The notes under the pieces: generated by a model
Seen by the model: the letters and a program-made list of their open reading frames with translations, nothing else
Databases searched by the model: none
Told to the model about the DNA's origin: nothing
Program-made: the position numbers and the translations under genes
Origin: Rostrohypoxylon terebratum
Lineage: Eukaryota > Ascomycota > Sordariomycetes > Xylariales > Hypoxylaceae
Direction: 5' to 3'
DNA: 64,000 nucleotides
Assembly (NCBI GenBank): GCA_022497145.1
Contig: MU385917.1
Span: 1-64,000, forward strand
In this document: positions 43,021 through 56,300 of the stretch, piece after piece
Position numbering within the stretch: the stretch's first letter is position 1
How the letters are laid out: each line of letters starts with the position of its first letter

Positions 43021-46000
43021 GAGCTCGGGGAGCCATCGGCGCATTGGTTCTTTAACATTCACATGGGGCATATTTCATCACGAGGTAGGTGTTGGAAAAC
43101 GGTCCTCAACTAGGTACGGTAGGCGGGAATATACCTAGGCCCGGTTAATAAGTGTGCGAGTTGCTGTTTTTGATTTTGTTTGATTTCTTGGTCTCGTCGA
43201 CCTCGATGGTATAGCTAGGTGTTGGATGGACGAAATGTGAAGGTGGAACTCTGATTCATAACCTTTGCTAGACACTGAAGGGGGCAACAAATGTGTCTTA
43301 CAACATCGGAAATGTGTAGTTATACACCATTACCATTTGGTTGAAATATTCGGAGCAAAAATATACAATTTTGGCTAATTTGGTCGTATTATCATCCCTC
43401 AATGTGTGTTCGTGCAGATCACAGTTGATGATCAGGCTTCGTAGCTGAAAGACCGGGTAAGTCGTGCCTATCCTGGTCACATTTGCGGCAGGCAAGCCAA
43501 GTTGCAGGCGTCAGTGCCCCCACGCAGAGGCAACCATCCTGGATTATCGAAGGCGTGCTTAAGTGGCCTCACACGGCATGGTTTCTACGCAGATGATAAT
43601 TTCGGACCCACTCACAATCGCCATAATCAAGATGAAATCTTGCGGAACCATGAGGCCATCCTAGCTTGCTTTTCTTCGTGATATCTGTCGTTGACGTATG
43701 TTATGCGTCGCCTATTGGCCCTCACTCGAGTCCCTTCATGCAAAGCATGTGAAGGCGCAACCCCGACTATTGGTGCATCGACATCTGCTATGTCACAGAG
43801 AGGGAGGTTCTAGGGCGAACCACATTGCTGTCACTTATCATCTACACCATTTACAAGGCCTTTGCATGAATCATCATAATGGCGCAGGCGGCGATATTGT
43901 TAAAAATCAGAACATCCTCGCAAAATGTTGATATTCGAATTTTCTTGGGTATGATGACGACGGCCTCGCCATCGTGCTTACGAGATTTTGCCTTGTCGAT
44001 AGAAGAGGCGAGGACAACTCCATAATATTTAGCATGTTTGGTATTCTGGGGGTGCATCTCCAGTGGCCATTCGAAAGTCCGGTGGCTCTGCTGTACCTAA
44101 GTGTTGTGTTGAAAAGTGAGTAATTGATGCAAAAGCGCCGCATGCGTCAAGTTATTATACTCTAACCCACATAATTGAGCGGATATCTTGCCTACCCGCC
44201 GGTACCGAGACAAGCCCGAAATGCGGTGTCGAGGTTTCTGGAATCCCAGCTGCGGACTTAAGAGCGGCGTCGGCAACATCCCTTCCTGATGCATAACGGT
44301 TTGCGAAGCCAATCTTTGAACAGAGAAACAAAATAGAAGGGCGAGACCCGAATTCAAGGATAGTAAATATGAGGAGACACATGTCAATAGTAAGTTACAT
44401 TTCGCCGCCCCTGCATTGCAGACCAAACTTGTGATGTGGGTGGCATTTACAAGTGCGCTTTATTTTTTCCGAAAAAAGACGGGATGCGATCCTCGTCGCC
44501 GTAGGCCAAGCCGGCAGACGACTAGACCGAACATCCGCTTGTTTGCTCGGTGAGCTTTCACCGAACATAAGGGATCCCGTGGCGAAACACATAGTGGCCA
44601 TCCTGTTCTCGACGGTCAAGTCCGTGACGTCGCTTTATGTTGCGTTGCATTGCGAGCAGTCCATTCTCCGCGCCGGCCGTCAACCCCTTTTAGGGATCGA
44701 AACTGGCAGACTGGCGGTGCGATTCCCATAACAGGAAACACTTCGTTTATGCGTGGGACTTTACCGAAGTATCGCGGCTATGACAGTTTAAGAAGGACGG
44801 ATGTGCGGACCTAGTGCAGCGTAGATGTGTAAGCAGGCGGCACGACTTTTCATCCTTCCCCTAAGGATGCGGTAGACCAGGCACTCGCGGCAAAGGCAGA
44901 CAGGGGAAGGCGATTCCGCAAGCACGTCTGCGGCGTAGAATAGCCGCGAATGACAACATGTGAAAGGAAACGAAGGGCCCTTTGCAATACCCAATAGGCT
45001 TGATGTGTAATATCAGTTTTATTGTAGTGTAGTATTTCACGATGAGGGCGAAATTGAAGGTCGTGGTGATAAAAAATAGTGTTTGTTGTTGATAAAAAAT
45101 TGAAAGCTCACGTAAAGTTTAGGGAGTCTAATTATTACATAATACTCAGCTGTCTTCTGTCCTGGTTCGTTACCGTTACCGCTGGGCTGGACCCATGTTA
45201 GCACCGATAAAGTTAAAGTTTCCGGGGCATTTCCATTTCCATGGTGTCGGGCGCCCTTGAAAGTTTTTCCCCTGGATTAAACTTTCCAGGTATAGTGGCT
45301 ATCCAACACCTATAGTGACATCCATGGATCAATATTAACTTCAACACCAAAAAACCCCCTTGAAACATCGTAAATCAGCGCATCAACCGCTTCACTTTTG
45401 GATGAAGTTATTACATGTGTTGGGGTTGTGGTCAGGTCTGCACGGTTGCTTCATGGGTAGCTTCCAGGCTGCCAGGCTGACCTCCAGGGCTGTAATTTCA
45501 AATAGCGAGGCTCGCGCATTCTCAGTGACGACAAGGCGACAACGCTTGTTTACTCGCCTATCGGTTACTGAGCCTCACCATATATCATGGGCACTGGCCA
45601 AGCAGATCCCGTCCCAAGATATTAATAGGCCAGCCCTGGAGCAACGCGGATCTAATCCGTACCAAAAGAAAAAGCTGAAATACAGCTAAGCCCATCCATG
45701 GATGTTCTTGTCCGCCAAGGGCCCTTGCTTGGTCGCTGAAATACGAGGGGCGCGGACCGCGGGGTTAACGCCGTAAGTTTTCTCATATCAGCTAACTGCT
45801 ATCGCAAGCGATCGTTGGCCATTCTAGTTGGCTTCATGTTTCCGCGACAAACTGGGGAAAGCATAATAATATGGTTCTATGTTAGGGCTACTACGTGTTA
45901 GGAGAGTGTTTAAGTAAGGGAGAATAACAATTGCAACCTTCTATAATTGTTGAATCCCTCTAATACGTAGGTCAAGAGGTGATGTCAATGAAACACAGTA

Positions 46001-47587
46001 ATGTGCCCCTCCGTGGTCCCGTCTTAGCCCTGTTCGACACGAATTAGTGGCTGGTAATGAAACCAAACGCCACTAACAAACGTTTACTGAACTAGACTTT
46101 GGTAAAAGTATTCGCCGATTCGACTGCTTATTTCGCGCAGGGTTAAGCCAGGACGATACCTGAAGTAACGCACTCAAAGCTGAGAAGTATGAAATACTAC
46201 GCGATGTGGATTGAGATTGGGGATTGGGAGATGTATCGTGATTCTCAAATCGGCGGGTGCAAATGAGACCCTGTTGGTTCATTAACGTGAGTTTTACCAA
46301 GGTCGATCTGAAATCTAGATAGCAATCAACGCTTTAGGTGGTATACTCAACTCGTAAAAAGTAAAGATAGCTCAGGTGCCATCAATCCAACCTCTCTGGA
46401 ATGCCGTTTCGGTCGGAATACCCGTCCGTTGCATCTGCGAGGCAGATCTATTGTTCATGGATAGCGTTTCGAGAGTCGGTGATGTATGAAGCAGGTATTT
46501 AAAATTAGGGGATCTGTGGATGTGTCTCTACCTACCTCTGTCTGACAATAGCCAATCAAACCAACACGATCATCTAGTCGATGCCGTCAGCACAAACGAT
46601 GCTCCGACAAGCGAGATATGATATGCAGAACACCATCAGGGAGGGCGAGAACAGGCACGAGCAACGGACGCAGCTCTTTACGTAGATTATATAATGTAAG
46701 AAATAGGGGAAATATGAAACCTGACTCCAGATACCGTAGCATCGTGCTGACAAAAGATGGATCGCGGTCGTGCCCCCAAATAAGCTGATCTACGAGTGCG
46801 TAATTATGGGGGCGGCTCTTCCCGTGCGGCGAATGGAAACCTTGGAAGTCTAGAGCTCGTCCATCGGTAGAATCTATGCCTGTACGTTGAGCTAGCGGCA
46901 CAGTACTGGCGGTGTCATGGCGGCGCCGTAACTAAGCCATGGAAGCCTGCTGGTTAGTAATCAGCAAACGTTGAAACGTAGATACCACGCAAACACGGTA
47001 GCATGAAGCCACTTCTATATTGGTGACATCATGTTAGAAGAAGTCAAGAATAGCATCGATATTTTTGGGGTGTTTGCAATGTGGCTATTCCATAGGAGCA
47101 CCTGTGTCACTTAGACGCGTCATGAAAGCCGTTGATACAAGGCCATAGAGACAGTTAATCATAGTCACATATTAATGAGTGAAAGATCAGGAGGAAAGTT
47201 TCTATTCGAGACTATATGTGTCTTTTGTGTGCTGCTTGCGCATTTAGGTTTTAGGTTGCCCCTGAGATCTCTCTCTATATTTATGTGTGTACCTCCAAAT
47301 GCTGAATGCCGCCTGAGATCAAAAAGGACATTCAATGAGAAGGACTGCTCGGCAGAACTCGAGAAGAGAAAGAACTCGGAGGGATGAAGGATATGTTTCC
47401 TTGTTGTTCACGAAAGGGAGCGTTCCGGTACCCTAGCAGTATGGAAGTTGATCGTCCTGAGACCTCCGAGCTAGTACAAAAAGTTGAATGAAGGTTAAGA
47501 AGCGAAAGCGAAAAAGAAACCCGTCGAACCCCTAAACTCCTTCCTTTTCATATCCAATGCCATATGTCGTCAATGAAGTTGATGGAT
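43021..47587. other. Gene-poor region
   Basis: About 4.6 kb with only short, motif-free reading frames (for example 44453-44731 and 46587-46901, which begin at non-ATG codons or lack any recognisable motif). No RNA gene or transposon end was recognised. A CTAGGTACGGTAGG-type palindrome patch lies at 43110-43140. Confidence 0.4.
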
Positions 47588-47698
47588 TTAGTTGTAGCCG
47601 CTCCGGCTTCTGCCACGGGAGCTGCTGGATTCAGAACCAGAGTCGGGGCTGGTAGAGCCAGTGTCATTAGAAGGAACGTCAGATCCGGATTCCGGCAT
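47588..47698 (-). CDS. Candidate 36-residue Ser/Gly-rich small protein
   Basis: An ATG at 47698 (context AAAATGC) opens 36 codons ending in TAA. The product starts MPESGSDVPSNDTGS and ends SSSRGRSRSGYN; it is Ser/Gly-rich with an acidic front and an RS-like basic tail. An in-frame TGA lies 12 nt upstream, so the frame does not extend further. Its GC content is clearly above that of the surrounding DNA. There is no domain; it may be a small disordered protein or chance. Confidence 0.35.
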   Translation of the reverse strand: MPESGSDVPSNDTGSTSPDSGSESSSSRGRSRSGYN

Positions 47699-50477
47699 TT
47701 TGTCGAAGTTTCACTGGGTTGAATATAAGTATTTTCCGAAGTTGATCACTAAAATCAGTGATATCGGCGTTTCTCAAGCCTTTTGACAGCGAGCCTTTGA
47801 TACAAAGTTGGCAAGATATGCGAGCCGAGCCTCTGTGAGGTAGTTGATATTAGTACATGAGATCACTGAAGCTAAGCAGCTGCTGGAAGGGGTTCATACT
47901 TAAGGTGCCAGGCAGAAGCGGTCACTTGATAGATTGTATCCTTGGGGGAAGATCTATGAACTGAAGGGTGAGTTGTGTATGAGAGTTGATCTGAGGAGGC
48001 GATGGGAAGAGATCGTGGTGTTTGGGGATGAGTCCGAGAGAAAGGATCTATTACCAGGAGGGAGGAAGAGGATTATATAGTCAACTTCACGTGTAACCAA
48101 GAACCAGTGTCGGGAACTAGTTTTGCCATGTAGTAATTGGACACCCACAGTAGATTAGATCACTGCCTCAGCCCTACGGCAGGATTCCGTGGACCACACC
48201 CCAGATCCACCACTTCAGCGTTACTGAGGGCGTATAGGGGCTATACTGATTGCGGATCTTATACCAGAATGGTCAGCCCACGTAAGTATGCCTCGCCTTG
48301 TCTATAACATAACATAGCTCTCGGCCGGTAGGTATGGAAGGATGGAAGAGAAAACACCAGGGGTTCTGCGGTTGGGTTCAAAACAGGGTCTACTCGAGCC
48401 AGATGAACATGTGAGACCCACGAGCACGGCAACGCGAGCGACTAACATGCCGTGCCGCACTGCTTCCGGCGTCAAGGCCGAAGTTGGCTTGGCAGATATT
48501 TCGGAGCTGCTTGATAATAGCTTCAAATTCCGGTGGAACCAAAGAGAGTCGGACGTTGTCACGGTTGAAGATGTTGGTTGGGGTCCGGGATTGCAAGACT
48601 GCGCCTTGTGCCTAGTTCATCCACCTTGGCTAGGCACGAGATTATGCTAGGATCGCATCCTGTAAAGTGGCCCGAAGGGATTGCATTCAAGGTGAGAAGA
48701 GGAACCAGAAGAGAAATGACTGGTGGTTAGTCATACAGTCGTTTGAGTCTGAGTCGGCGTTAACAAGATACCGGCTACCCGAACAGAGCACTTTGCTAGG
48801 CAGAATAGAGGCAACTATCCATAATGACATTGCCGTAACATTGGACTGCTGATCTTGCGACTGGATTCGCCGCACCTATTACGTGTAACTAGGTGATCTC
48901 GGTCATGACGGGAGAGGATCATGCAAGCTAAGAATATGAGGTAAACGCATAACACTTGGCATAGGAGAGGAGTTCATAGGCATGTATTATCGTAAAGTCG
49001 TATATGAAAGTCGAGAATGGCAAGACTAGGTAAGCAGAGAACCCAAAATCAACATCAGGACGGGGTGAATGAAACGATTAGACCCAATATTTCATCGTCC
49101 ATTGTGATATGACTTTGGTAATCTTACAATGCCTTGTTTCTAAGATTATTCTTTGGTTATGATGTTGAATACCGGGCAGCCCATTCCGATGGGAATGAGA
49201 AGTGCGGGTCACGATGAAAAGTGCCTAGCCGTAACTTCACGAAAGTCGCGCTGACAGAATTGGGATAAAAAAGCGAAAGGACTCTATTGCCGGAGTTTAT
49301 GCCAAGTCCGGCAATTAAAACGTAAAAAAAGGAGTGGTCATTTGAGTCCAGCTGAGAGGATTGGATAGGCAAAGTAAGGTAGATGGGAAAGCGTAGAAAG
49401 TTGAAAAGAAGATGGAGGAAGGACGACGTTGTATGCGCGGCATGTCGCACGTGAGGTTACCACAAAAGGTTTTAAGGTTACGTGGAAGCTTAGGTGTTAA
49501 GCGATATACGCCTTCCACGCTGTAAATCTCCCTGTGTCGCTACTACGTTAACAGCCCTGGCAGACTAACATCGAATGTATTGTACATAGTACACTTTACT
49601 AGGTAACTTTAGCTAGGTAACTTTACCTACTAGGTAGGCACTGGGGTTCCACTCCGAATTCCGATAGCGCCAACAAGTGCCTACCTAGGTACCTAGGTCC
49701 TAGGACCTACTAGGCTGCTAGGTAACTTCTAGTACTGTAACTTCAGCTGTGATAGAGGCAGCTAACAGGTTGTATTGTGTTAGTGCACAGGAGGTGGTTG
49801 TGGCTGATATGCCCTGAAAGAAAGCAGGTAATATTGTACAGTACGCGGCTGGGAACCTGTATCATTGGCAGGTTGCTTCTTGCCGGGTATGTACCTAGGT
49901 AGGTAGGTAGGTATGTATTGTACATACATACCTACCTAAGCAGGTTCTGATAGGTACATGTCTACAGCGCCCTCACAGCACTTACCTAAAATTGAGGTTG
50001 AGGTTCAGAGGTTGATGTAATCTAGTTGATTGGGCGATTGGGGGCCAAAGTTTCAGTTTAGGTTTAAGCCACAGGCCCTCACCTGATTGGGAAGTCGGCG
50101 CGCTTGCGAAACCAATAATAACCTTAAACAGCCCCCGACCCTAATCTTCAAAGGAATCATCAAATCCTCACAATCCTTCCTTAACACTTAACAACCTTGC
50201 ATTTTGCATGTCAACCCAGTCTTTGTCAAACCTCACACATACCTACCACTCGCACCATATCGACTCCAATCAGGTCGCTAGCCCTCCGAGCTAACCAGCT
50301 GTAAGCCATCAACGTCCAAATCTAGTAGTGTCCCCTGCAGCCCTGCTACCGAGTAGGCCGAATGAGTAAACCCTGTCTTCATCGACCAGAATAGGTCAGG
50401 TCAAATACAGGTCAAACTTATCATCTGTGCCTCATCAAATCCTCATTCAGCAGTTTTTTTCTCCCTTTTTTTTTCTC
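47699..50477. other. Gene-poor region with CTAGGTA palindromes
   Basis: No supported gene. Overlapping short frames on both strands at 48300-48650 have no motif. From 49580 to 49940 the DNA is dense in TACCTAGGTA/AGGTAGGTAGGTA repeats including a hairpin. From 50150 to 50470 it looks like a fungal promoter and C/T-rich leader for the following small ORF. Confidence 0.4.
49588..49940. repeat. CTAGGTA palindrome cluster with a 14-bp hairpin
   Basis: Repeated TAGGTAACTTTA, ACCTAGGTACCTAGG and AGGTAGGTAGGTA units fill this stretch. At 49904-49917 the sequence TAGGTAGGTATGTA is repeated as its exact reverse complement at 49925-49938, leaving a 7-nt loop. Confidence 0.65.
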
Positions 50478-50705
50478 ATGGACGGCATCTCCCGCCCCTC
50501 CTCCGAACTGTCGTTTGCGGATCACGTCAACCGCTTATTACAGGCACTGCGTGCTGACTTAACTGTCAGAACTAAGTCTCACCGCACGTGGGATGGTTCA
50601 ACCGCCAGCCCTGGAGGATTCGAAAAACTCTGCAACCACAAGATGGTGGGAGAATCGCCGATGATTCCCGGCATTAAAGGCCGGCAAGTACCCACGCAGC
50701 TCTAG
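50478..50705 (+). CDS. Candidate 75-residue ORF
   Basis: An ATG in good context (CTCATGGA) after a T/C-rich leader opens 75 codons. The front part (MDGISRPSSELSFADHVNRL followed by LQALRADL) has an amphipathic helix-like pattern; the rest is not distinctive. It could be the first exon of a larger or decayed gene; no family recognised. Confidence 0.25.
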   Translation: MDGISRPSSELSFADHVNRLLQALRADLTVRTKSHRTWDGSTASPGGFEKLCNHKMVGESPMIPGIKGRQVPTQL

Positions 50706-52899
50706 GTAACAGCACGGAAGTTTCTATTTTCTTTCCAGAACCAACTTAGGCAGCCAGCCCTAAAGCCCCTTGAAACGGCACGGAGTACGAAGCACGACAG
50801 ACGTTGCATTCGCCAGCTTATGACAGATACACAACTGCCATCTTGAGCTTCTATTCTCAGCTCAAGATGAGAGATAGTTGTTTCCTTTTTATTGACCCTA
50901 TATTTGAGAACAACACCATTACGCAGCATACGTATCTGCGCAACGGATTTGATGGAAGGCTCGACTAATATTAACCCTCTGATTCTTCATGGGAGTTTAA
51001 TGTGCTCAGTCGCCAGGGGTCTCTCCACTATGTATAGGATTGTTCAAGACATGAGTAAATCCCTGATTACAACATTATCCAAGGAGCAATTCGTTTACCA
51101 CACGATGTACAATATACTGCCAAGCAAGTCTTGATCAGGGTAGGAAGCTGGGGATAAGATGTTTGGATGATCGTTCTAATCATACCAAAGAAAGGAATGG
51201 CGATAAAATGTCGCAAGACCCATGGAAGATGATGCACAGGAGGAAGGAACCTAAAAACGTATATCACCGGCTCCCACTCCGAAGCATCTAAGATCCGGCA
51301 GTGGATGACTGATTTCGCCTCGCGGGATTCACAAACGATCTAAACATCTTACAATTACGGCTAGCTATCAGCAAGGTTCCCGGACCAATTAAAGACTCTG
51401 CCGCCAACCCCGGTCCATACCTAGGTATTAACCCTGTCGATCTTACACGGGATGCCGTTATGCCAAGGGGTACTAACCACGACCCCATGATAATAGTTAG
51501 AAGCCAAAGAAGTCTCAACATCATGACCAGACTACCATATTACAGGATGACCAAATCTGCTCTACGTAAATACTGAGCACCGCGGTCCCGATGCAGTGGG
51601 CATTTCGTTACACTGCTTACAACCGCGGGTGGGGTTACAGATGAAAGCGAAAATACCCAACGTGCAGATCGTCGTCGTACTGGAAAGTTACCTGCAGGCC
51701 AGCCAGGCACCCTCGATCTGCCTGATTATGCAAGGAACATGTGTGACTGTCGACGTCATGCGTGTCAGTCATCAACAGCCTTGACGGCCCAGTGCCCTTC
51801 TCCCCTCTCTTTCTTCGATATCAGACGTTTATGGATTGCTAAAACTTCTTCTCTACTCCGCCCTATCACCGTTCCACAACAAAAGAAAGACGCTGAAGCT
51901 CGACTGGTTAAATTCTAAAGTCTCTTTCATGACTCGCCTATCCTATTCTGGACTACGCAAGTGTAACGGCCTACTAGGTATTCATCAAGTTAATTTTGGA
52001 AAGCCCATCTCGAATAAAATAGGTGGAAGCAAAAGGTCGAATCCAGGTACGTCAGTGGTCAGGTTTGATTTTCGCGTCTCAGCTAAGTACAACCAACATC
52101 ATGAGAGCATACCCCGGATTGTTGCATCGATTCGAGAACAAGGTGTCTTTGCTAAATTCTTCTCTCTAATAATATAACTCGCCGGTTCGCAGTTTGCTCA
52201 ATCGTTTCAGCTGTAACCCTCGCCAGTGCAGCCCGTGATCGCAAATTATCAGGCAGGGCTTGACCGCATCGGTTGCCTTCCTACACGAAGCCTTGAGTCG
52301 CGTAACATCGTGTGCGCAGCAATGTCGCCTCTGCGCTATATCGCCTTCATTGTCCCTATTCGGAAATCACAGGCTTGCTTCAGCATATCAGCTGTGCTAA
52401 TCCCTGCCCCAACCCATCTCCCACCCAGCACTGTGTGTTTCATGTTTCAATTGGAGGCTCAATTGATAACTACACGCGACATACACAAGATATACCCAGA
52501 GGAAAATCGATTGTTCATTATTTCAAAAGGCAGGACCATGTAATCCGGTTCCGAGAAATTTGCTGTCTGCTGCTACCTCAGATAGCGTGTTCACACTAAC
52601 TTCCTAGGTAGGTAGGTAGGAAGTACTATGTAGATAAGTTTAGCAAATATTCCCCATCTCAACCATGACCACCAAGTACCTATAGTCCTAAGGTTTCATG
52701 ATATCACTCTATCGTACCGCCCTTGGCATGCTTGTTTCCTTCACATTTTTTATGGCACCGAGAATTTACCCTGGCCATTATAAAACTTGGGTTGACTACT
52801 CACTTTTTACTGCTAGGTATCGGCTTAAATCTTTAGGGGTGTTTTTAAGTCTAATGATCGACTCGTCTCGAGAACGGACCCGGGGCTCGGTCCCGACAG
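50706..52899. other. Gene-poor region
   Basis: No supported gene. Short frames at 51836-52177 and 52226-52599 have no motif. A GGTAGGTAGGTAGG repeat lies at 52605-52620. Confidence 0.35.
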
Positions 52900-53328
52900 A
52901 TTCATGAAAATCGTTTACCTGTTTTTGGAGCCCGGGAAGTCGCCGAGGATTTCCAGCGTCGTATGCTTATCGATCCTTCCGTTATTTTTGTCGGGACGAC
53001 TTGGCATCTTTTCAACCTCTGCAAACTCCAGGTAAGGCAGCCCCGCAAATAAGGCTAATCTAGGCGCTTCATTTCTTCGGGTCACTCTGTCTCGCCCACA
53101 GGGGTTCTATTATTTCTTTGATCCCGAGGAATTCCATTCATATCAGGTAAGGAATCTCGGGAGATCCTTCTAACTTGGCTTATTGAACCCCAATCTAAGA
53201 CCAAAACGTATCTTGACCCATCACAGTATGGTGTTGTTGACTCTAGGGTGTCTCCGTGCATGACACCGGCGGGAGGATCATTTGAACCAGCAGAATCTGG
53301 TGTACGAATCCGTCGGGACTATTGTTAA
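52900..53328 (+). CDS. Candidate three-exon fragment of an unknown gene
   Basis: Three segments (52900-53031, 53102-53146, 53227-53328) can be joined in phase 0 through two introns with good signals (GTAAGG...CCCACAG, 70 bp; GTAAGG...ATCACAG, 80 bp). Together they read 92 codons, including PVFGAREVAEDFQRRMLIDP, GFYYFFDPEEFHSYQ and SFEPAESGVRIRRDYC before a TAA stop. The 5' part is missing: there is an acceptor at 52899 but no good partner upstream. I do not recognise the protein. The first segment is also open on the opposite strand, so chance cannot be excluded. Confidence 0.25.
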
Positions 53329-56300
53329 ACTGGGGTTAGACAGAGAGTCACATGCTTTAGAGCATATAGACTCGGTGTCCCTTTGACTACAATGGTGGTC
53401 ATCATAGTTTCCTCTGGTCCTATCCAATTCACATCCCCAGATGAAGGCAGATGGGGTATGTTTGACTCTGTTCGCTACGTTGTTTGTTCGAAGATTTACA
53501 CTTGTGTAGCACGTAAGTATAGCATTTACGTTGTAGATTTGTCTTACCTGTCCGTACAGCAAGGTTGCGAAACGGCATGTCCCATTGATCATGCCAACCG
53601 GTTACCACCCTGACTCAAAGATGATCGATGCAAACGCCAATGAGATGCATCTTCCTCTAGTCAATCCAGAAAGCCCTGACCGGGGAACGCCTAGTGATGT
53701 ACTCAGAAAGAAACATGCTCGGGTAACAGACCAGATACGTAACCTCGGGACTGCCTGCGAAGGAAGTGTCCTACGGGAGACCAAAGGTGATGAGAAAAAA
53801 TGAGCTGATCGATTTCGTAAGCCTGGGGTCCTGTCGTGTAACGAAACACGTATGGGTGTAGGTAGACGTTTGGGAAACATGCATGCCAGGGCTTGTGGCA
53901 ACGAGTGCCGTATATTGGTTGACACCATGCCACTGGTGATCCTATTTAAGAGACCTTACGGCAGCATTACATAACTGTTATGATCTCTCTGGCGGCGAAG
54001 TGGCTCTCACGCCTTGCCTGCCACTGATTGTTGATAAATTATAAGAGGAATTTATTAACTTATACTTTTCCCACCCCCATTCTATTTCATGTCTCTCGTA
54101 ATTACTACTCTATATGGCCTCCTTTTTACGTGTGATTGAATCCTGCCGGAGCAGATTGATTAAAGAAATACCCTCTTAGAGATCTCTCATAGGCCGGCAG
54201 TGTGGAGTGGATTCTAAAATGTTCAAACCTATATATTTGCCGGCCGTTTCATGCACGTGTCTACAGCTGACCCGTGAGATACTCGCATGAATATGTTTGG
54301 AATAATTTGACCGTTTTATTCTCTTACCACAATGATATGATAAACTTGTTGTATTGGCTCCTCATCATTACGACTGGGTTGCAAGGCATGCCGCGGGTGG
54401 TTGCCTGCCTAATCTATCTATTTCCATAGGCAGTTATTTTTTTTGTCAGCCGACAACCCCAGCCTCAAAAGGACTACATTCTTGGTATTAAGTCTGTAAC
54501 CGCACCGCCGTAAATCCAGTCAGGTACTGTTAATAGAGTATGCTGCGACGATGCCCTCGACCCCTATTTTGAACTGAATGCGTAGTAACTGTGCCTTGAC
54601 TAAGCCCTGAAGTGACATAGCGTGGATGTAAGATAAGAACAGCCCCAGATTTAAGAAATGACTTTTATATCTTCTCCGACCCCTAAAATCCTGAGCGGCA
54701 CAGACTTGAAATCTGTTCTGATTTGAAGGAGTAAGCTTAATATTTCCGGCTCCTCTAAGACGTCTGATGACAAAATTGCATTCTTGAAGACTAAAGTCTT
54801 TTATGTTTACCTAATATCTTGCCCACCAGGGCTATCCCTAAGATCAATGAGGTATCTCCCCAACTACCTACCCGTTAGGTAATTCGTAAGACGTAACCAA
54901 GGTCACAAAATGCGAGTGGTTTGGTGGTTTAGCCTTGATTTGAACCAGCTACCTTGCGATCGTCACGATTTTCCTTATCTCTTGTCTGTTCATGCCTCCC
55001 TGGCTAATGTCATCCATATAGGTTCCCGGCCCACTGCTGAACTGAGCAACTTTATATAGTTGATAGAATTAAGCTAGATTAATTGGCGTTGGCAGCATTT
55101 AAGATCTTCAAAATGGAGAGAGAATTGCATATGCGATTGAAACCCTTTATTGAATGCTTTTACAGAATCGTATGCTTAAATTTCAATGCGGTTACAATAC
55201 TGTTATTTCACTGAAGTTTTCCTTAGAAGGCTCCTTTCTGTAGAAGATAGCATGGCCATTTCCATATAACAAAAAGAATTCACAAGCAATTTTAGATCTA
55301 GCGTATCTTTGTGCACATAATATAACTTCACATATTCTCTCCGAGATTTTCTTTTATTTTTCCTCGGATTGATGATATTTCGTTAATTAGGTAAGGAGTC
55401 ACCATCTCGTTCATATCCCACTAATACTAGTCGTACAATAACGTATCGCGATGAACAGGTTCATCAATGAGGGTTTAGGTATCGTAGGATGGGCTAATAC
55501 ATGAATTATCTTAAGAATTAGAGATTGTGAAATCTAGCGCATTGACCTGACTACTACTTCGTACCAGCAATCGTATCAGCCGCAAACCTTTACTCGTGAA
55601 CGTAGCATAGCTCTTTAGCAGATTTGGTGAAACCATACATTGGGAAACCCCTGAAAAATATATAGGCCGGCGATGAAATACATGAGAGGATAACATGGAG
55701 ACAATAGAAAGACCACAACAACTCCGGAGTGGCGTATCGTGCTATAATCCAACCCCGCTACCATATGCAAGCCCTGTGGCTACCTAAGACCTAGGTATGC
55801 ATAGCCAATCGTTGAAGGTCAGCTAGGTACCCAGGGAGGTACGCAATGGTACTCGTAAGCGGCCGGCTGGCTGATAGGTACCTAGACGGTCGGGGCTTGG
55901 GGGTGCAAATATGTACCTAACCTTGCTCATTGTTAGTTGCTTGTAGGTGTCCAAAACTAGATAGGCTATTAGCATTTCCAATTCAGATTATCTCAAACTA
56001 CCTGGCATAAACAAATTTTGAAGAAAACTATATACTTCCATCAGGTATCAAGTTATAATAGCTTGGGACTTGGGTTGCTCAAGAACTCACGGCTATAGGG
56101 CTTGAGATGTCTTAAGGACTCCGAGGCCCTTTGACTCCTCTCCTTCTTCGAAATGAGATCTGGGTGGCCATGTAACTTGCAACACCACGTGACACTATTC
56201 AAATAAAGAAGTGCCGAGGCGGTCAGGCAATGTGAACGCAGGTGAGTGAGAATAGGTAGTTTTGATCAAGAAATATATCTCATCAATTCCCAATGTTTTC

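Noticed and set aside
46587..46901. 104-codon minus-strand frame
   Set aside because: The frame starts at GTG rather than ATG, and no domain can be recognised.
48302..48650. Overlapping frames of 70-100 codons on both strands
   Set aside because: Local GC rise opens several frames at once; none shows a motif or a consistent splice partner.
52698..52907. Possible first exon (membrane-like N-terminus) for the 52900-53328 fragment
   Set aside because: The donor at 52817 gives the wrong phase for the acceptor at 52899.
54890..54990. tRNA-like TTCAAATC on the minus strand
   Set aside because: No complementary stems and no A box.
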